Assembly (NCBI GenBank): GCA_008508345.1 | Contig: QNGE01000896.1 | Location: 41,154-105,153 of the forward strand | Length of the DNA stretch: 64,000 bases | DNA from: Paragonimus westermani | Lineage: Eukaryota; Platyhelminthes; Trematoda; Plagiorchiida; Troglotrematidae | Direction of reading: 5' to 3' | In this document: in pieces, positions 23,553-36,130 of the stretch | How the letters are laid out: each line of letters opens with the position of its first letter | How positions within the stretch are numbered: position 1 is the first letter of the stretch | Translations under genes and position numbers: made by a program | The notes under the pieces: generated by a model | What the model was told of the DNA's origin: nothing | What the model saw: the letters and a program-made list of their open reading frames with translations, nothing else | Database searches by the model: none

Positions 23553-24219
23553 TCTCGATTTTCTCCATCTCAAGTGATGTACACCTGGGTTTGTTCGCTT
23601 ATTCACTTTACCACGTAGCGTATGATACTCTGTTAATTGTTATACTGGCTGACCTTGTTTTAAGTAGTTTTGCAGACTAATTACTGACCATATCGGATCA
23701 TTTAAATAATGGTGCGTTTCGTATTCGCATGTTTCTATGAGATTGAGTTAGGCCTGAGCATGTTTGTTGTTTCACATATAGATCACTTAAGATTGTTGGT
23801 CCCCTCACCTCTCCAAGTACCGCCATCTCACCAACTCGCTGTCTAATGTCATGTGCGAGGGTAGCGACCCAGCTGTGCATTTGACTAGGTGCGCCCCACG
23901 CTAACCAACACCCTATGGTACGAAATTTAAAAAGTCAGTAACATAGGTCATTGCTTAGCTTAAGCATCCCATTTTCAGGCGAATCAGAATGGATTATCAC
24001 AATTCGACACATATCGCGAACTCAGTACTGTGGTAGTTATGGTAGTTGTTTTTACTATCCTATTTATAGCCACAGCTTCTAGCATTATTCGCTGGACGCT
24101 GTGGTATTGTTCTTCCTGTTAACTGATTCGCTTGCCTCAACCCCTAGGGTTGAAGCTATTCAGATTTTTCTGGTTTTCCGAGCAGGATCTTTAACGCGGC
24201 TGCTGTCATGTACACAATT
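23553..24219. other. No gene recognised
   Basis: Short frames only, with no splice-supported exon or repeat identified between the SINE and the next LINE. Confidence 0.35.
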
Positions 24220-26720
24220 AACGATACCAAGGCGGAGGATTGCTACAGCTGTGTACTTCGCCCCCACGGTCCCTAAATTTCGAGCACCGTATTTTAGTAC
24301 GGGAAAAAGCATTTTGTTACATGGACACCTCCCCGTGGTTCTCAGACGTGGACACAACTCGATCACATGTCAGTCAGTTAGCGGTAGCACGACTCGGTTA
24401 AAGACTGCGGTGCATTTTGAAGCAACCACCTGGACTCGGACCATGGTGTTGTGTGTGTGCCCATTTCGTTTTGTCGTTTGCCCGGCGGCCATGAACTCAA
24501 ATGTGGGATAATTAGTTGGCATTCGAGTGAGGGGAGTGTGAAGAACGCTAAGCGGGAAGCCTTAATGGACAAATTGGTCAGTTCGAGTCAGGTGGGAGAA
24601 ACTGGCGAGCACTGGGAACAAATGGTAGTAGTTATGAAGGCTTGTTGTGAGGTGTGTGTGTGTGTGCTGTGATGTGACAGAAGTGGACTTTTGTCACGTC
24701 GACCAACCTGATGAACAAGCGTCGCTCGATCCCACCTGGCTATCAGTATGCCGACGACCGTGGATAATTTCGAGGCAAGCTGACGAAAAGCTTGCGTGAA
24801 GACCCCGTGAGCGCGCCACTTGGTCGAACAGCCGAAAGAGATGGAACGAGCGTTTTTCATCTGGGAATATTACAAAACTCTTTTCCCTGACCCGTGGTTG
24901 TACTGGCTGTCGAGTGGGTGCGAGTGAGGCAGTATGTGGAAAAGAGTTAATCGTAATCGTCATGCTAGACGGCAATACGTCAGCGGTTCACACCGATGCT
25001 TAACTGCCACAAAGATATTTCACTTATCACCAGCGAATCTCGCGGACTTGACAAGTGGGCTGACCATATCGATGGACAGTTCAGCTGGTCTCAGTCGGAC
25101 GATGTGGACGACAGGACCCGACTGGTCAATTATTGCATTTCCGACGTGTGCGGACGTGTGCCTGGAGCTTAATTTGTTGGAACGTAACAAGCCTCCTGAG
25201 CCAGATCCTCCCCTCCCCTCTTCTCTCTTTCCACTGGTGGTGGGAGGGGTTGATATCAGAACTGAGAAAACTGGTGCAGACGATTTGGTATTTGTCAGCA
25301 GTAATTCTCGTTTTCACAAGCTTTATGTGACAGCCACAGAGGCATCGGCCGGGTGTTTGTTTCGTCCAGGTTATTCTCTGGTCTCATTTTAGGTCGGCAC
25401 AGTAAGCCCAGAGGAGGTGAGATGTGCGAAGAACGGGCGGGTTTCCGATGCGATCATGGGTGTGTCGACCACATTTTCACCTTGCGACGGGTGTTGCAAC
25501 ATCGGCACTCCTATGGGCAGCCGACGGTGGTGGCCTTTTTGGACCTGGAACTGTTTTCTTAGCAGAGGATTTTCAGGGAAATACGTGAACCTGTTGAGAC
25601 AACTGTGTACCCAAGCAAGGTGTGTTTATAGGCAACTGTCTGGGCGTTCATCATTTCTGATAGTGTTTGTCAAAATTGTCCGATCTCCCCCTCCCTGTTC
25701 ATTTTTCTCATGGACGACATTCTAGAAGGTATACTTAAGGAGTCCAGTACGTTTGCTGTTGAGCTTCTCCCCGGTGCTTTGTTGACCTATCTGGAGTGTG
25801 CAAGTGATACTGTCTCACTTAATTCCTCCCCCGAAGGGACGTCGACCATGTTGAACAAGATGATTGAACGAGCTAGTTTTGATGGAACGCGTTTCGCACC
25901 GTCATATTGCAAAATGCTTCTTCAAGACTGGGGCACTCCCACTCCTGCGTTGTTTTTTGCAGACATACTTGGGTGGCACTATCTGATCAGTCTGTAGTAT
26001 TGGTGATGAAATATCAGCGAGGATGGCAAAGGCATGAATTGCGTTTGCCTACCTGCGTCATCTATAGCGTCGAAAGGATGTTCGGTTGTCGCTGAAGGGA
26101 AAGGTATGTAATGCTTATGTGCGTTCTCCTTCGCTCTATGACCCGGGAACGTTGCTTGTTCTCGGTGAAGATGTTGACGGTCTTCTGTTTGACCATTGTT
26201 TTCTCCGCCAACTGACCCAGATTAAGTGGACTGATAGCGTGAGCAACATGGCCGTTCGCTGGCGCGCGTTCCGGAACGCTCAGAATGCTCGGTCAATTGG
26301 TCAATTAGTGGTCCTGTTGCGCAGCCTACGATGTTTGAGTCACGTACTCCGTATGCCATTTGATCGTTTAGCTTGGCGAGCTTGATATACTGAGATCACC
26401 AACAGCTGGGTAAAACCGCATGGTGACTAAACAACAACGTGGTCACGAAATATGAGGATCCTGACTGCTCCATTGAGCAAATTGGGTAAGTGTCGTCTCG
26501 TGGCTGTGGTCCTTATGATCGTTCAAGTTGCTGGTTAGGAACGCTATCCGAGATGGCGGTGTGCTGGAGTTAATGGTATACCCGCATTCATATCATTTTT
26601 TGATTTAGAATCTTCCTGTTATCGTTTTCTTTCAGGATATTCCACGTCACTTCTCTGTTGGAGGGCGGCCCGAGCCACAGTGTCCTCTGGTCAGACTCTT
26701 GACCGCTATGAGGATGATGA
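24220..26720 (+). mobile_element. LINE (RTE-like), longest copy, endonuclease to 3' tail
   Basis: Motifs in order: an endonuclease segment at about 24222-24450 (FVTWTPPRGSQTWTQLDHMS), a linker (24490-24900), an RT entry block CVDHIFTLRRVLQHRHSYGQ (25453 onward, frame of 25353) followed by PTVVAFLDLELF, the catalytic region at about 25790 where YADD has become CASD, KMLLQDWG (about 25910), C-terminal blocks VKGKVCNAYVRSPSLY-like and FDHCFLRQLTQIKWTD at 26086-26240, then LSHVLRMPFDRL. The 3' tail from TTCCACGTCAC to GAGCCACAGTGTCC (26640-26695) matches the tails at 10066 and 63590. It is 5' truncated inside the endonuclease, with many frameshifts. The ADD loss alone would inactivate the RT. Confidence 0.85.
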
Positions 26721-28079
26721 TGGTTGCTTTTGAAGTTGTGCACGGTTGGTTTTACGTGGCTACTGCGTGAAAATTATCGTTACGTCTACCTGCAGATCGA
26801 TGTGCACTTACGCAATATTTCGACAGCCTGCTTTCTTGTGGTTTACGTTGAAATGTGATTGATAAGACTGTTATCTAATGTAGTAAGCATGTCCAGCGTT
26901 TGCCTCGGTTCAAGCCACATTGGGTGTGTACAAAATGGCAGCAGACCGCGGAGTTCCGCCGATTTGCAATCCATTACAGGTCAACTGTCACTCCCTGACT
27001 ATACTTCAGATTTTGAGGAATAACTATTGGTGATAGAAACATCCACATATCTGGTAATGAATCAAATCAAGTTACGGCACAGAGAGTGTTTTTTAGTCTA
27101 CTTGAAGGACTCTCCACAGTGTGATACTCAGGAGCAACAAATGCATTGAACTGGTGGACGAAATTTTGCGCATTTTCTTTGTCGTTAATCTGTGACCCTG
27201 TTGAGAACGTACCACAGTCTCTTTTATGAACCATACTACTTGGTTGATTTACTGAATTTTCATTTCAATGACCTTGCTAGTTTCACTAGTTGTTCTCATT
27301 TTGAGACCATAGCTTCATTTTTGTGTTTTGATAGCATTGAACCCCGGACCGCTTGTTTGGTATTCCCTTCTGACACACGCGTTTCTTTCGACCCGTCCGA
27401 ACCAACGAAAAACTTCAGCTCAGTTAAGTGTAGTGAGTTAGTGTGACTAGATAGGTTGATTTGTGTATCATTTCCCCACAGTTTTTGTTGAAAATATTCC
27501 TCAGTCTAACTGCCAAAATGCAAATCAGTCCGTAGTCCCAACTTAATTTTTTTCTTCCAGTTAATATGCTTTTTAAAGAAAAGAAAATCACAACACTATT
27601 TTGAGATGAAAACTATGCCAGAACACGCTTGTAAATGGTGAACCGGAATGAACAGGTAGATAGACCCAGTCTGGTCACAGAAACCTTCAACAAGTCATGC
27701 ACCAGTTGGACACATGCCCATGCCCTGAGTTAATTGAGCCAAGGATAAACACTGGATTTGGTGACTTTATTTGGTAATAGTCTTCGACTTATCTGAACCT
27801 AGTAGGGGCAGAATGAACAACACAAGTTGTCCCCACTAAGTCCGCATACACATTCACTGGCAAACCTCTCATTCTGGTCTGCAGACTTTACGAGATCCAT
27901 CGCTGCGGGACTGGACGAAATTGGCTTCCCAAGGAGAATGACACTTATTGAAGAACGTCTACTGTATCTGGCAAGCATTATGTCATAACAGAATGCGAAC
28001 ACTGGAGTCATATCTGTAAATTGAGGAGTTCTGGTCGGGGCCGTAGCACGGCTATGCTCTATTGACGATCTCAAACAAG
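26721..28079. other. No gene recognised
   Basis: Contains frames at 27192-27446 (+) and 27799-28074 (-) without recognisable domains. No SINE or LINE similarity was noticed until 28080. Confidence 0.35.
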
Positions 28080-28214
28080 TGCGAAACCCGAATTAAGTGT
28101 CTTTTCGGAGGGGGCCGACTGGAAAGTCTATGGGATATGACAGCTGCGATCAATTGTGGGTGATGTTTGATTTGTATGAAAACCAAAATCCCCTAATACT
28201 CACCACTGATCGCA
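28080..28214 (+). mobile_element. tRNA-derived SINE, copy 2 (5' truncated)
   Basis: GCGAAACCCGAATTAAGTG, then GGGGCCGACTGGAAAGTCTA and GCGATCAATTGTGGGTGATG, match the body of the copy at 23315 through ACTCACCACTGATCGC. The tRNA-like head is missing. Confidence 0.75.
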
Positions 28215-28533
28215 TAAATATGTTGGTTGTGACTCGAAATTTGAAGTGAATCATGAGAAAGATGAAAGATTTAACTCCGAGTTTCCAATGCCTACCCACA
28301 AATGCCTGTTAGACGTTCACGCCACGGTGGTGGGAAGAAGGTGGAAACCATGTTGAGCTGAGTTCCACATCGTCTGACGAGAGGCTGTACGGGTTCCAGT
28401 CACCAGGCTCAGTACCAATGTTGGCCCGTCCAACGCCTGACGAATTCTGTGGAGTTAGGCAACCAACTGAAGTAAGTTTGTAGTCAGGCTGCCGGTTTAT
28501 TGTATCCGGCTTGTGCCCGACCCATTGGCATCA
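28215..28533. other. No gene recognised
   Basis: About 320 bases between the SINE and the PLE, without identifiable features. Confidence 0.3.
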
Positions 28534-30280
28534 TTAAGTTTCACAGAACAGGCCGAAGTTTATACACTGGTCAACTGACAATATGGGCTTGCTGCTGGAA
28601 CCTGTGAACATCAAGGAAGAGCACTCACTTGCACTGACATTCTCGGGTTTGAGGCGCAGTTCAAACGCCGTCGTCCGGGTAAACAAAAGTCTCGCACAAT
28701 AATGTGTTCTAAAAGTACAAATCGGGTTGGACCGGGATTGGTACTCACGGCTGAACCCACGGCAAACAAACCTTGAGGATTGGTTGTTTTTTGCGCATAG
28801 AACCGGCTGTCGACAATGCTTCGATATACTTGAGAATTTGTGGGCTGTGAGCACCCATCACGATCTTAAACGAACATGCGACTCTAATACAGTGATTTAT
28901 GGTCGATAGGTGTCTTGCAATGGATGAAGTGGCGTTTCGTCCTCGCTGAGTATCACTCATTGGCTGGTGATTCAGTGCAACTCTCACCCAGTTTGGAGTG
29001 TGCTTATTGACCATAGTTCCAAGCGTTCTTTCTGTTCTACCAATATGTGTTCCCGCAAGTTGCATTTTCCGGAGGAGTGAGTTTACTCCATTTCCGGATG
29101 AAACTTTCTGGGAAATAGTTAACACGAGGAGTTTCATACATCACCGTTCGTGCAGCTTGTAATGTATCCTGGGAGCATATTCTTGACGCTCTGTAAAACA
29201 GTGTACGTGCTAGTGGCCTTTTGCATGCAACAGGAACAAAACTCGTGAAGTTCGTGTATTATCCCGTCCATGTTGGTCCACGGTGCACTGAACGTTCAGT
29301 AGGTCCGTCTGAATGGTGTCTGACCACTATGTCCAAGAAGGGTAAACTGTTCTGACTTTCGTACTCAACCGTGACAGAGATTTGGGTAGACTGAGTTAAA
29401 GCTTGAATCGTTCTTTCTACCTGTTCCTTGTCTCGCCCAATCAAGAACATATCGTCGACATACCGTTTGTAAATTCTGAGTTCATCCACAAGTGGAACTA
29501 GTGCCTGTTCAATTTTGGCTATGAGCACATCCACTAAAATTGGATCAAGTGAGATTCCCATGGCTATTTCATCTACCTGTTGAAAGTGCTTACCCGAAAA
29601 ATAAAATCCCAGTTTCCGTGCAGGGTAAACGTTTCAAATAGTCAACAGAGAATGGAAGAAAAATGAAGTGAGATAGAACCGAATAACATAAAATTTACCG
29701 TTTCGCTTAATGGTACGTTCCTAAATAAGGCATTAACAACAACTAACGTCGTATCTCTGGCAATATTCAAGTTTTCAATATATGGTATCAATTCGCAAGT
29801 GTCTTTCAAAGTATACACATAATTCTTGTCAAAGAGATTTTGAACTGTGAACCAGCCATTTTGCTAGCTCACGGTAGGGAGACTCGTTCACTGCTAAAAT
29901 GGGCTGCATAGGAATTCCAGATTTGTGGGCTTTAGCCAAACCACACCGTTTTGAAGTCTTGGTACCCGCAGGTTTTAACATATGATATTCTCTTTTATTG
30001 ATGGACCCATACAATAGAACTATCCGTAATTCACGGTATGTATGTTCCTCTACTAACAGAACAGTGTCCAGTTTGTTTGTATGTCTGAATTTGCGGGAGT
30101 CCGCGGGAGTTTCTTCCACCTTGTTAATACATTCTTGGTGGTTTATCACCACAGCATCGATCTCTTTGTCCAAATTCAGAATTGTTTTCATCTCTCTTCA
30201 GTTGTTGCAGAGCATCCAGATGTTCATCAGTTAGACAGCATTTCTGTTGTATTGGAGACCGTTGGAAGTTAGCTGTATGA
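28534..30280 (-). mobile_element. Penelope-like element (minus) with intact YVDD box and GIY-YIG endonuclease
   Basis: Reading right to left: an N-terminal RT part at 29829-30191 (NKREYHMLKPAGTKTSKRCG, then LAKAHKSGIPMQPILAVNES, the PLE GLPKAHK..IP.RPIL motif). Next comes the palm at 29259-29561, with IYKRYVDDMFLIGRDKEQVE and NSLPFLDIVVRH. The catalytic Tyr-Val-Asp-Asp is coded at 29451-29462. Then 28745-29137 gives LAGTHIGRTERTLGTMVNKH and TPNWVR, the GIY-YIG endonuclease (with YIG as HIG), ending ILKYIEALS and ILKVCLPW. About 270 bases between the first two parts lack a clear RT match, and stops interrupt the frame, so the copy is defective. It is the best preserved PLE here. PLEs are known to carry an RT fused to GIY-YIG. 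Confidence 0.85.
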
Positions 30281-30854
30281 CAGATCAACTAACTTGATTT
30301 TCAGCCAACTGTGATTGTCTGTTGATGTCGGAACCAAAACGTTGAACTAAGGGAAGTGTGCAAAATGAATTCATCTTGTAATTTGTATCTTATGACTGTT
30401 CTTTTAAATGGCTCCAACTGATCCAATGCTTCGAATGTGCTTAGTGAATCGGTTCATTGAGGTAGTTAGTTTGAATAGAAGAAAATCTTGTCGACACCAT
30501 CAGTGAATGGGGTGGAGGTAAGGAACAGCGTTGTGTTATCCATATGTGCAAATCCATACCCATTCGTAAGATAACTGGACTGCCCTCTCTACACCCAAGG
30601 TGACTGCTAAATCGTTCAGGATTTCACCCCCGCTGGTTTTTCAAGTAACGTATCAAAACTAAACACGAGTATTGGGTCCCAACAGCATTGTAACGTTCTC
30701 AGTGGGACAACGCCGTTAACGGAATCAACTGAAATTTTGTTAGTCGTTTTCAACTCATTGGCTGATTCCTCGTTTCATAATTTCATGGACTGTTTTAGAA
30801 TCATTACTGATGAGTAGTCAGGGATTTGTTTTATTTCCAAGTTGAGCATAACTC
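30281..30854. other. No gene recognised
   Basis: Upstream side of the PLE. No LTR-like or tandem flank typical of PLEs was recognised. Confidence 0.3.
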
Positions 30855-31025
30855 ATATTTGCTTGCAGCCTTCGCATTCAGATAGACTTTCCAGCCAGCC
30901 TCTTTCGAAAAGAAGCACTAGAATCGAGTTTCGCTCTCGTTAGAGCTCCTCAGTAGTGCATATCCTTGCCACGGCCGGGATTTGAACTCCGACCATTCCA
31001 GTCATGAGGCAACCGTGTTTTAGAA
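30855..31025 (-). mobile_element. tRNA-derived SINE, copy 3
   Basis: The reverse complement gives GGAGTTCAAATCCC (30977-30990), a B box closer to the tRNA consensus than in copy 1. Then CCGTGGCAAGGATATGCACT, CTCTAACGAGAGCGAAACTC and GGCTGGCTGGAAAGTCTATC follow. The A-box end is missing or too changed to recognise. Confidence 0.75.
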
Positions 31026-31771
31026 TCTTCAATAGGACAAACCTACCAGCCTTTTGTTATGTTCACTTTCGATTTGACTTTAGAACGCGGCCATGGGCGG
31101 CAAATCACGCGTTTCATTTTAGACTACAGGAAATGAGGCTGGAGTTGAGTTAAATGATCTTGGATGGCAATCGGTACGTTCATTCTTGACCAGTGTAATC
31201 CTATATGAAATCCTGGTATAACCACAAACGGGTAAGTTTCGCTTAATTGATAGATGCTATGTTCCACAGGGAATACCTTTGACTTCGTCTTTCTGACTGT
31301 TGAAACAGAAATCTCCGCCGACTTCCTATGCACTTGTCGTCCAGTAACAAAGGCACAACTCAATTCCAAACAGAACAGAAGTCTCTTGATTGAAGCTACA
31401 ATGTAGCGTTCATTGTTTGAGTTCAGTATGGCTACTTTTTACAATTGACACCACCATGTAAACAGAAAGCGGCTTTATCAGAAAAGTTAGTGTCTTCAGT
31501 CGATATGTGCTGTTGGATAACTCAGCGACATACAGTGAATTCTACCAGTGATTTACATTGAAGGTCATAGCCTCATCATCCTGCCTCATCACCTAATCAC
31601 GTTCCATGATGAAACCATCCAGTTTGTCCACCGATAGAACCCCCCCCCACCCAAAGAAGAACTTGTTACCTGCAGCCTTTGACCGCGTCATTCTGAAGCC
31701 TCTGAAAGTCACAGCAGTAGTGTATGTATGGACGCCCAGTCATATTACTTAGGTTCTGCCGAGCATGATAT
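31026..31771. other. No gene recognised
   Basis: About 745 bases between two SINE copies in opposite orientation. The one longer frame (31124-31369, minus) matches no family I recognise. Confidence 0.3.
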
Positions 31772-31998
31772 AAAGTGGGGCAGTGTCCGACACTGTTACC
31801 ACATGTAAAGGTCGGCCGTAGTTCAAATTGTAGTCATTGCGTAGGTATTCGCTGTTGACAGGTTCCAAGAGGAGCGTTTCTCAAGTCTAGTGCTTCTTCA
31901 GAAAGAGGCTGGCCGCATAATCCACCTGAAACCGGAGCTGTGGTCACACGGGAATGGCTTCACTTGTTATCAAATGAATCCCTACTACTCACGAGTAG
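31772..31998 (+). mobile_element. tRNA-derived SINE, copy 4
   Basis: A GGGGCAGTG head remnant (31777-31785) and GTAGTTCAAATTG stand where the A and B boxes should be, both eroded. The body CAAGTCTAGTGCTTCTTCAG, AAAGAGGCTGG and ATCCCTACTACTCACGAGTA matches copy 1 (TCGAGTCTAATGCTTCTTAT and AATCCCCGACTACTCATCGC). Confidence 0.65.
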
Positions 31999-33599
31999 CA
32001 TACTTAAGTTGGAAATTTTATTGGCTGTTCACCAAAATACCGCGATCGGAGTTGGTACTCAGGCATTTATTGCATGGTTGACCTATCCGACAGAATACAA
32101 TTAAGTGCAAGACGGATCTTTTTTAAAAAATGACCGAACTCTGCTGCAGTCAAAATTCGACATCTACGCACTTCACTAAAGTCACCCCACTAGTAATGTT
32201 AATATCGGCCCACCTATTTACGGTTTCTTGAAAGCTGCTAAACCGAACCTCGGTGATTGGCATCAGCTTGCTGTAAGCATCACCTTCAATGTGTAAAAGT
32301 CGGTTAAACTCAGGCAGTGTAACCCTGGTATTGGCGCCAATAGGTGTCAACCGATTGGTAGTGTGTACCGAACACTCGTCCAAATAGATTATGGTTCGAC
32401 GCGTTGGACTTTGCACACTGTCATATGTGGTCATCTAACTAGCCTGTTCGAGAAGGCTGTACGGTACACACATACTCCTTTACCATTATTCCTGGTCCTG
32501 AGAATCTAACGCTGCTAAAAGAGATCGACAATGTGCTCGGCCGAAATCAACTCTTGGACAAGTGTGGCATTAGTAGTATGCGGATGCACAGTGTGTCTTC
32601 AATTAGAGGGACTGAAAGGCAGTCCCCATAAACTGTTATCCAAAACATTTTTGTTGATAATGACTTATATTGGCGATTTTCAAGTGTGTTATGGCCCACT
32701 CTTGGAAGAAAAACGGAATTTCAGTGCCCCAAAAAAATCAGCTCACTATTTGGGTTGCCCACTCAGGCTGTTTCACCATTATGTCCACTTCACTAGTGTG
32801 TCCCCCGTCCTTGTCCCTTGAAGGACATTACTCTGATTAAAGAGGTACAACTTGGACCTACAACATGTTCCCTACCCTAACCTGATAGGTTACGCAGGCT
32901 AGGCAAAGCTCAGTGCACTGCCGGTATATCAGAACAGATTTGATTTTGATATATAGGATCCTCCTCAACTTCAACATCCCTTAAGAGAAGTATTGGTGCC
33001 CAACGAAATTAGTCACTTCAGGAATAACTTGTTGAAACTACAATATCAAACGAGCAGCTTAACTTGCGAAGAACACTCATAACGTTCTTGTGTGCCCAAT
33101 CTGCAACAACCTACCAGTCTGTCGTAACTGCGTCACAGACTTGATGTACATATGATAGAAACACCAAGTAGAGTATTCAGACAGCTTGATCATCAGGATC
33201 ATTGCAGCGGAATGAAGATACTCTTGATCTCTCATTGTTGACGATAGTAGTCTGTTATTCACCACATATTGCAGTGCAACTGGTGTGCGCCTAATAGACG
33301 GTGACTGGGCTTCTATTCCGCTCATCAGCCGTTGTTCTTCGTAATCCTTCCATTGTTGGCTCTGTAATTGAAACAGTCCTCCGACTTATCTTTTCATTCT
33401 GGACGGTCGCGCACAGATTCTGATACACAAACATTTTCCGCTTCGTCTAATCTGTTCCTTATATGCTGTAATTGACCATTCGAACATGGTGGTGACGTCT
33501 GTCTGTGTACACTAGGCCCATGACCTGTGACCTACTTCAGTTGGTTCACTGAGTTGTTGACGGAAATAGGAAGTGTGGTTTTGGAGTCTTCCATATCTC
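31999..33599. other. No confident gene
   Basis: A minus-strand frame at 32150-32434 contains SPTRRTIIYLDECSVHTTNR, faintly like the PTR...LDL.LT segment of CR1-type LINE endonucleases, but the match is too weak to call. The plus frame at 32531-32821 is not recognised. Confidence 0.3.
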
Positions 33600-36130
33600 A
33601 GGGCAGTGGATCACGGAAATGGAGTTAATGAATCTCAAACCAAAACCAGCGCATTTTGTGAACTACAAAGAGAAAGGATCGTCCAAAGGAACTTTGGTAG
33701 CAGTCAGAGAGTCTGCAGACAGAATACTATTTGACGTAAAGTTCGAAATTTTACAAACACACAACAAGAAAAAACTGTGCCGACATTCTAACGGACTGTA
33801 CAGAAGCTGTAGTTTGAAAGCGTGACCCATCGAAATAACATTCGTTGAGGTACTGCGTAGGGCTCTGCATAGATGGGTGGGAGACTTCAGAACCAAGAAA
33901 GTGGACAAAAAATCGCCTGTTGATCTTCGAAACTCGATCAAGTACGCACTGAGCTCGTCGAATATTTTTAATAGGACCTTGGTGCATCTCCAGGACGGCC
34001 TTTGTGGCCTGCCGCTGGACAGCTTTAAGTAGGGAATTATCCTTCTGGGGCTAGCGAGGTCAGATCACAGTGCCAGATCAGTTCGAACACAGCTGTTTTA
34101 AGGATGTCTACAGCGTACGAGGTAAAACTTGTCAAACAACCTTTTGAGGAGTGTCAAGATCCTGCTGGTCTTCTCAGCATTAGCTTTTGTGTTCGGTGAG
34201 TTAAACAGATTACTGGAAATAAATATTCCTGTCTCCCTCGTTAGATACAGACTGAAGGACAATAGTGGCACTAGGGGTGTGCCGAATGCACATTATTTTG
34301 CACTTCTCGATGTTGAGATCAAGAACGTTCGTCTGAAACTGGGCAACTAAAGGGTCCAAATCACTTTGCCGGAGAGCATAATCCTCGGGAGTTTTGACGT
34401 TACGCCAGAGGTTACCAACATCCGCAAATAACGACAAGAGAGAAGAGAGTGAGAATGTTATGTCGTTTATATGGACCAGAAGGATAAAAGGACCGAGGAC
34501 CGTTTCCTAGGAGATCCCTCCATTGTTTCAATGAGAGTCAAAGAAGCCGGATTTGATCGGTACAAGGTAACAGAGTTTGGTGTGGTAGGAGTGTAGCCAC
34601 CGAAGAAGGCTGCCGTGAAAGCCAACGCTGTGTAATTTATCTAGCAGCACGGCATGGTTTACTCGATGGAACACCTGAGCAAAATCAAGATAGGCAACAT
34701 CTACTTCTGTAGTTTGATAGGCTGACCGCATCAAGTGATCAGTAAAGGTCTTGTTGCACATAACTGCTTTTTACAGAAGCCTCGTTTGGCGCTGGAAAGA
34801 AAGCTTTCAACGAATGAGTAGCTAAAAGGTACACCGTAGACGGGCGCTTCAAACACTCTGGATGGGCTGGTAAGAACAGCGATTGACCTGTGATTGACAG
34901 GAAAATTACGGCGACCAAAATTAACTATGGGAGTTAGGTTAGCCACCGTAGGAATAGAACCCTTGTTTGGGTGACTTACTGGACGAAATACTCAGAGGGC
35001 TAGCAAGTTCGATACTTTCTGGTAAGAGAAATTCCATCCGGTTCAAAGGAGTTATCTCTGAGATTATCTGGTTTGGCTAATGCGGTCATTGGAAACGTGT
35101 TTGCTTTTGATATACTATCCGAAAGGGCGGCGATTAAGACGGTGTATGGCGTTGCAAAGAGTGATATGAAGTTGTTTGAGTATTAGTGAGCTGACGCATC
35201 AGCAAGTTTGACGTTGATACTGATAAGCCCTAACGGACTCATCAACTGGGATAGGCCTGTTCTCGCCTGGCGAGTGGAAGACACGAATGATGTCATTCCG
35301 TTTGATGAGGAAACGTTCGTAACCTTGATGACAAGGTCGGCAAACAACGGAATACCTAAAATATCAACCCGAGCCATAAACAATACCATTGCTCTCAATA
35401 ATCAGAACAGGATCTGGGCTTTCCTGAATGAAAGTTAAACATGATGACAGAGAGGCTGCCATTTCGAATTTATCGATCATCAAGTCATCACGGGTAAGGA
35501 CTTAATCCAGTTGATATTGGGCTTGACCAGTTCGACACCTGTGTAACCATAAACGCCTTTCGTTGGGTGTAGAGAAATAATCGAGTCACATTGTTTTGCA
35601 GCCACTAAATCCACGGGGCTCCTGTGTGATTCAGTAATGAAATTGACTTCGGGGAAATTAGAGTTTCCCATCAGGGGGACACGAGAGTATCCTGCTGATT
35701 TCATTCTTTCCATCTTGTTGTTGATTAGTCCTCCTCTAAGAAGGTCGGAAAAGAGAGGACAACAGAATGCAACACCTAACCAATTATCCAAGTCAGTTCG
35801 TCTTATGGATCACCAGATGGAGACCTATATCGCGGGTAATACACGGTCAGTGAGCTGGACAGCATTTAGTGATGTACGAAAGTAGATGGCTACACCTCCA
35901 TTCTTCCTAGAAGTTCTGCTAGCTCGAAATGAAGGCATTTTGTTTATCTCCATTTCGGAGTCTAGAGGGTATGCAGAAAGCCGGAGTTCAGTAGGCACGA
36001 TTATGAGTAGCTGAGAAACGGAAAAGTTCTCTTAATTCATTCAGCTGATTAGACAAACTCCGAGCATTGATATGTGGGCATTTTAAAGGGTTAGTAACAA
36101 AACGGTGAGCATGAACGGGACCAGGCGAGT
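33600..36130 (-). mobile_element. CR1/jockey-like LINE (minus), endonuclease to RT C-terminus
   Basis: Reading right to left: INARSLSNQLNELRELF at about 36060-36010 (start of the endonuclease, normally NARSL.NK.DEL). An endonuclease core at 35480-35791 has RVPLMGNSNFPEVNF, for the usual LGDFN.PEV. RT at 34528-34761 has VDVAYLDFAQVFHRVNHAVL and LLRWLHSYHT. A catalytic region at about 34420 reads LFADVGNLW. A C-terminal part at 33660-33990 has LLKAVQRQATKAV-like residues and CVLDRVSKINRRFFVHFLGS. This is a different LINE clade from the RTE-like copies. The last catalytic Asp of FADD has become Val, and stops are frequent. Confidence 0.8.

Noticed and set aside
32150..32434. CR1-type endonuclease piece (SPTRRTIIYLDE)
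   Set aside because: Similarity is limited to one short phrase, and no other LINE block lies nearby in order.
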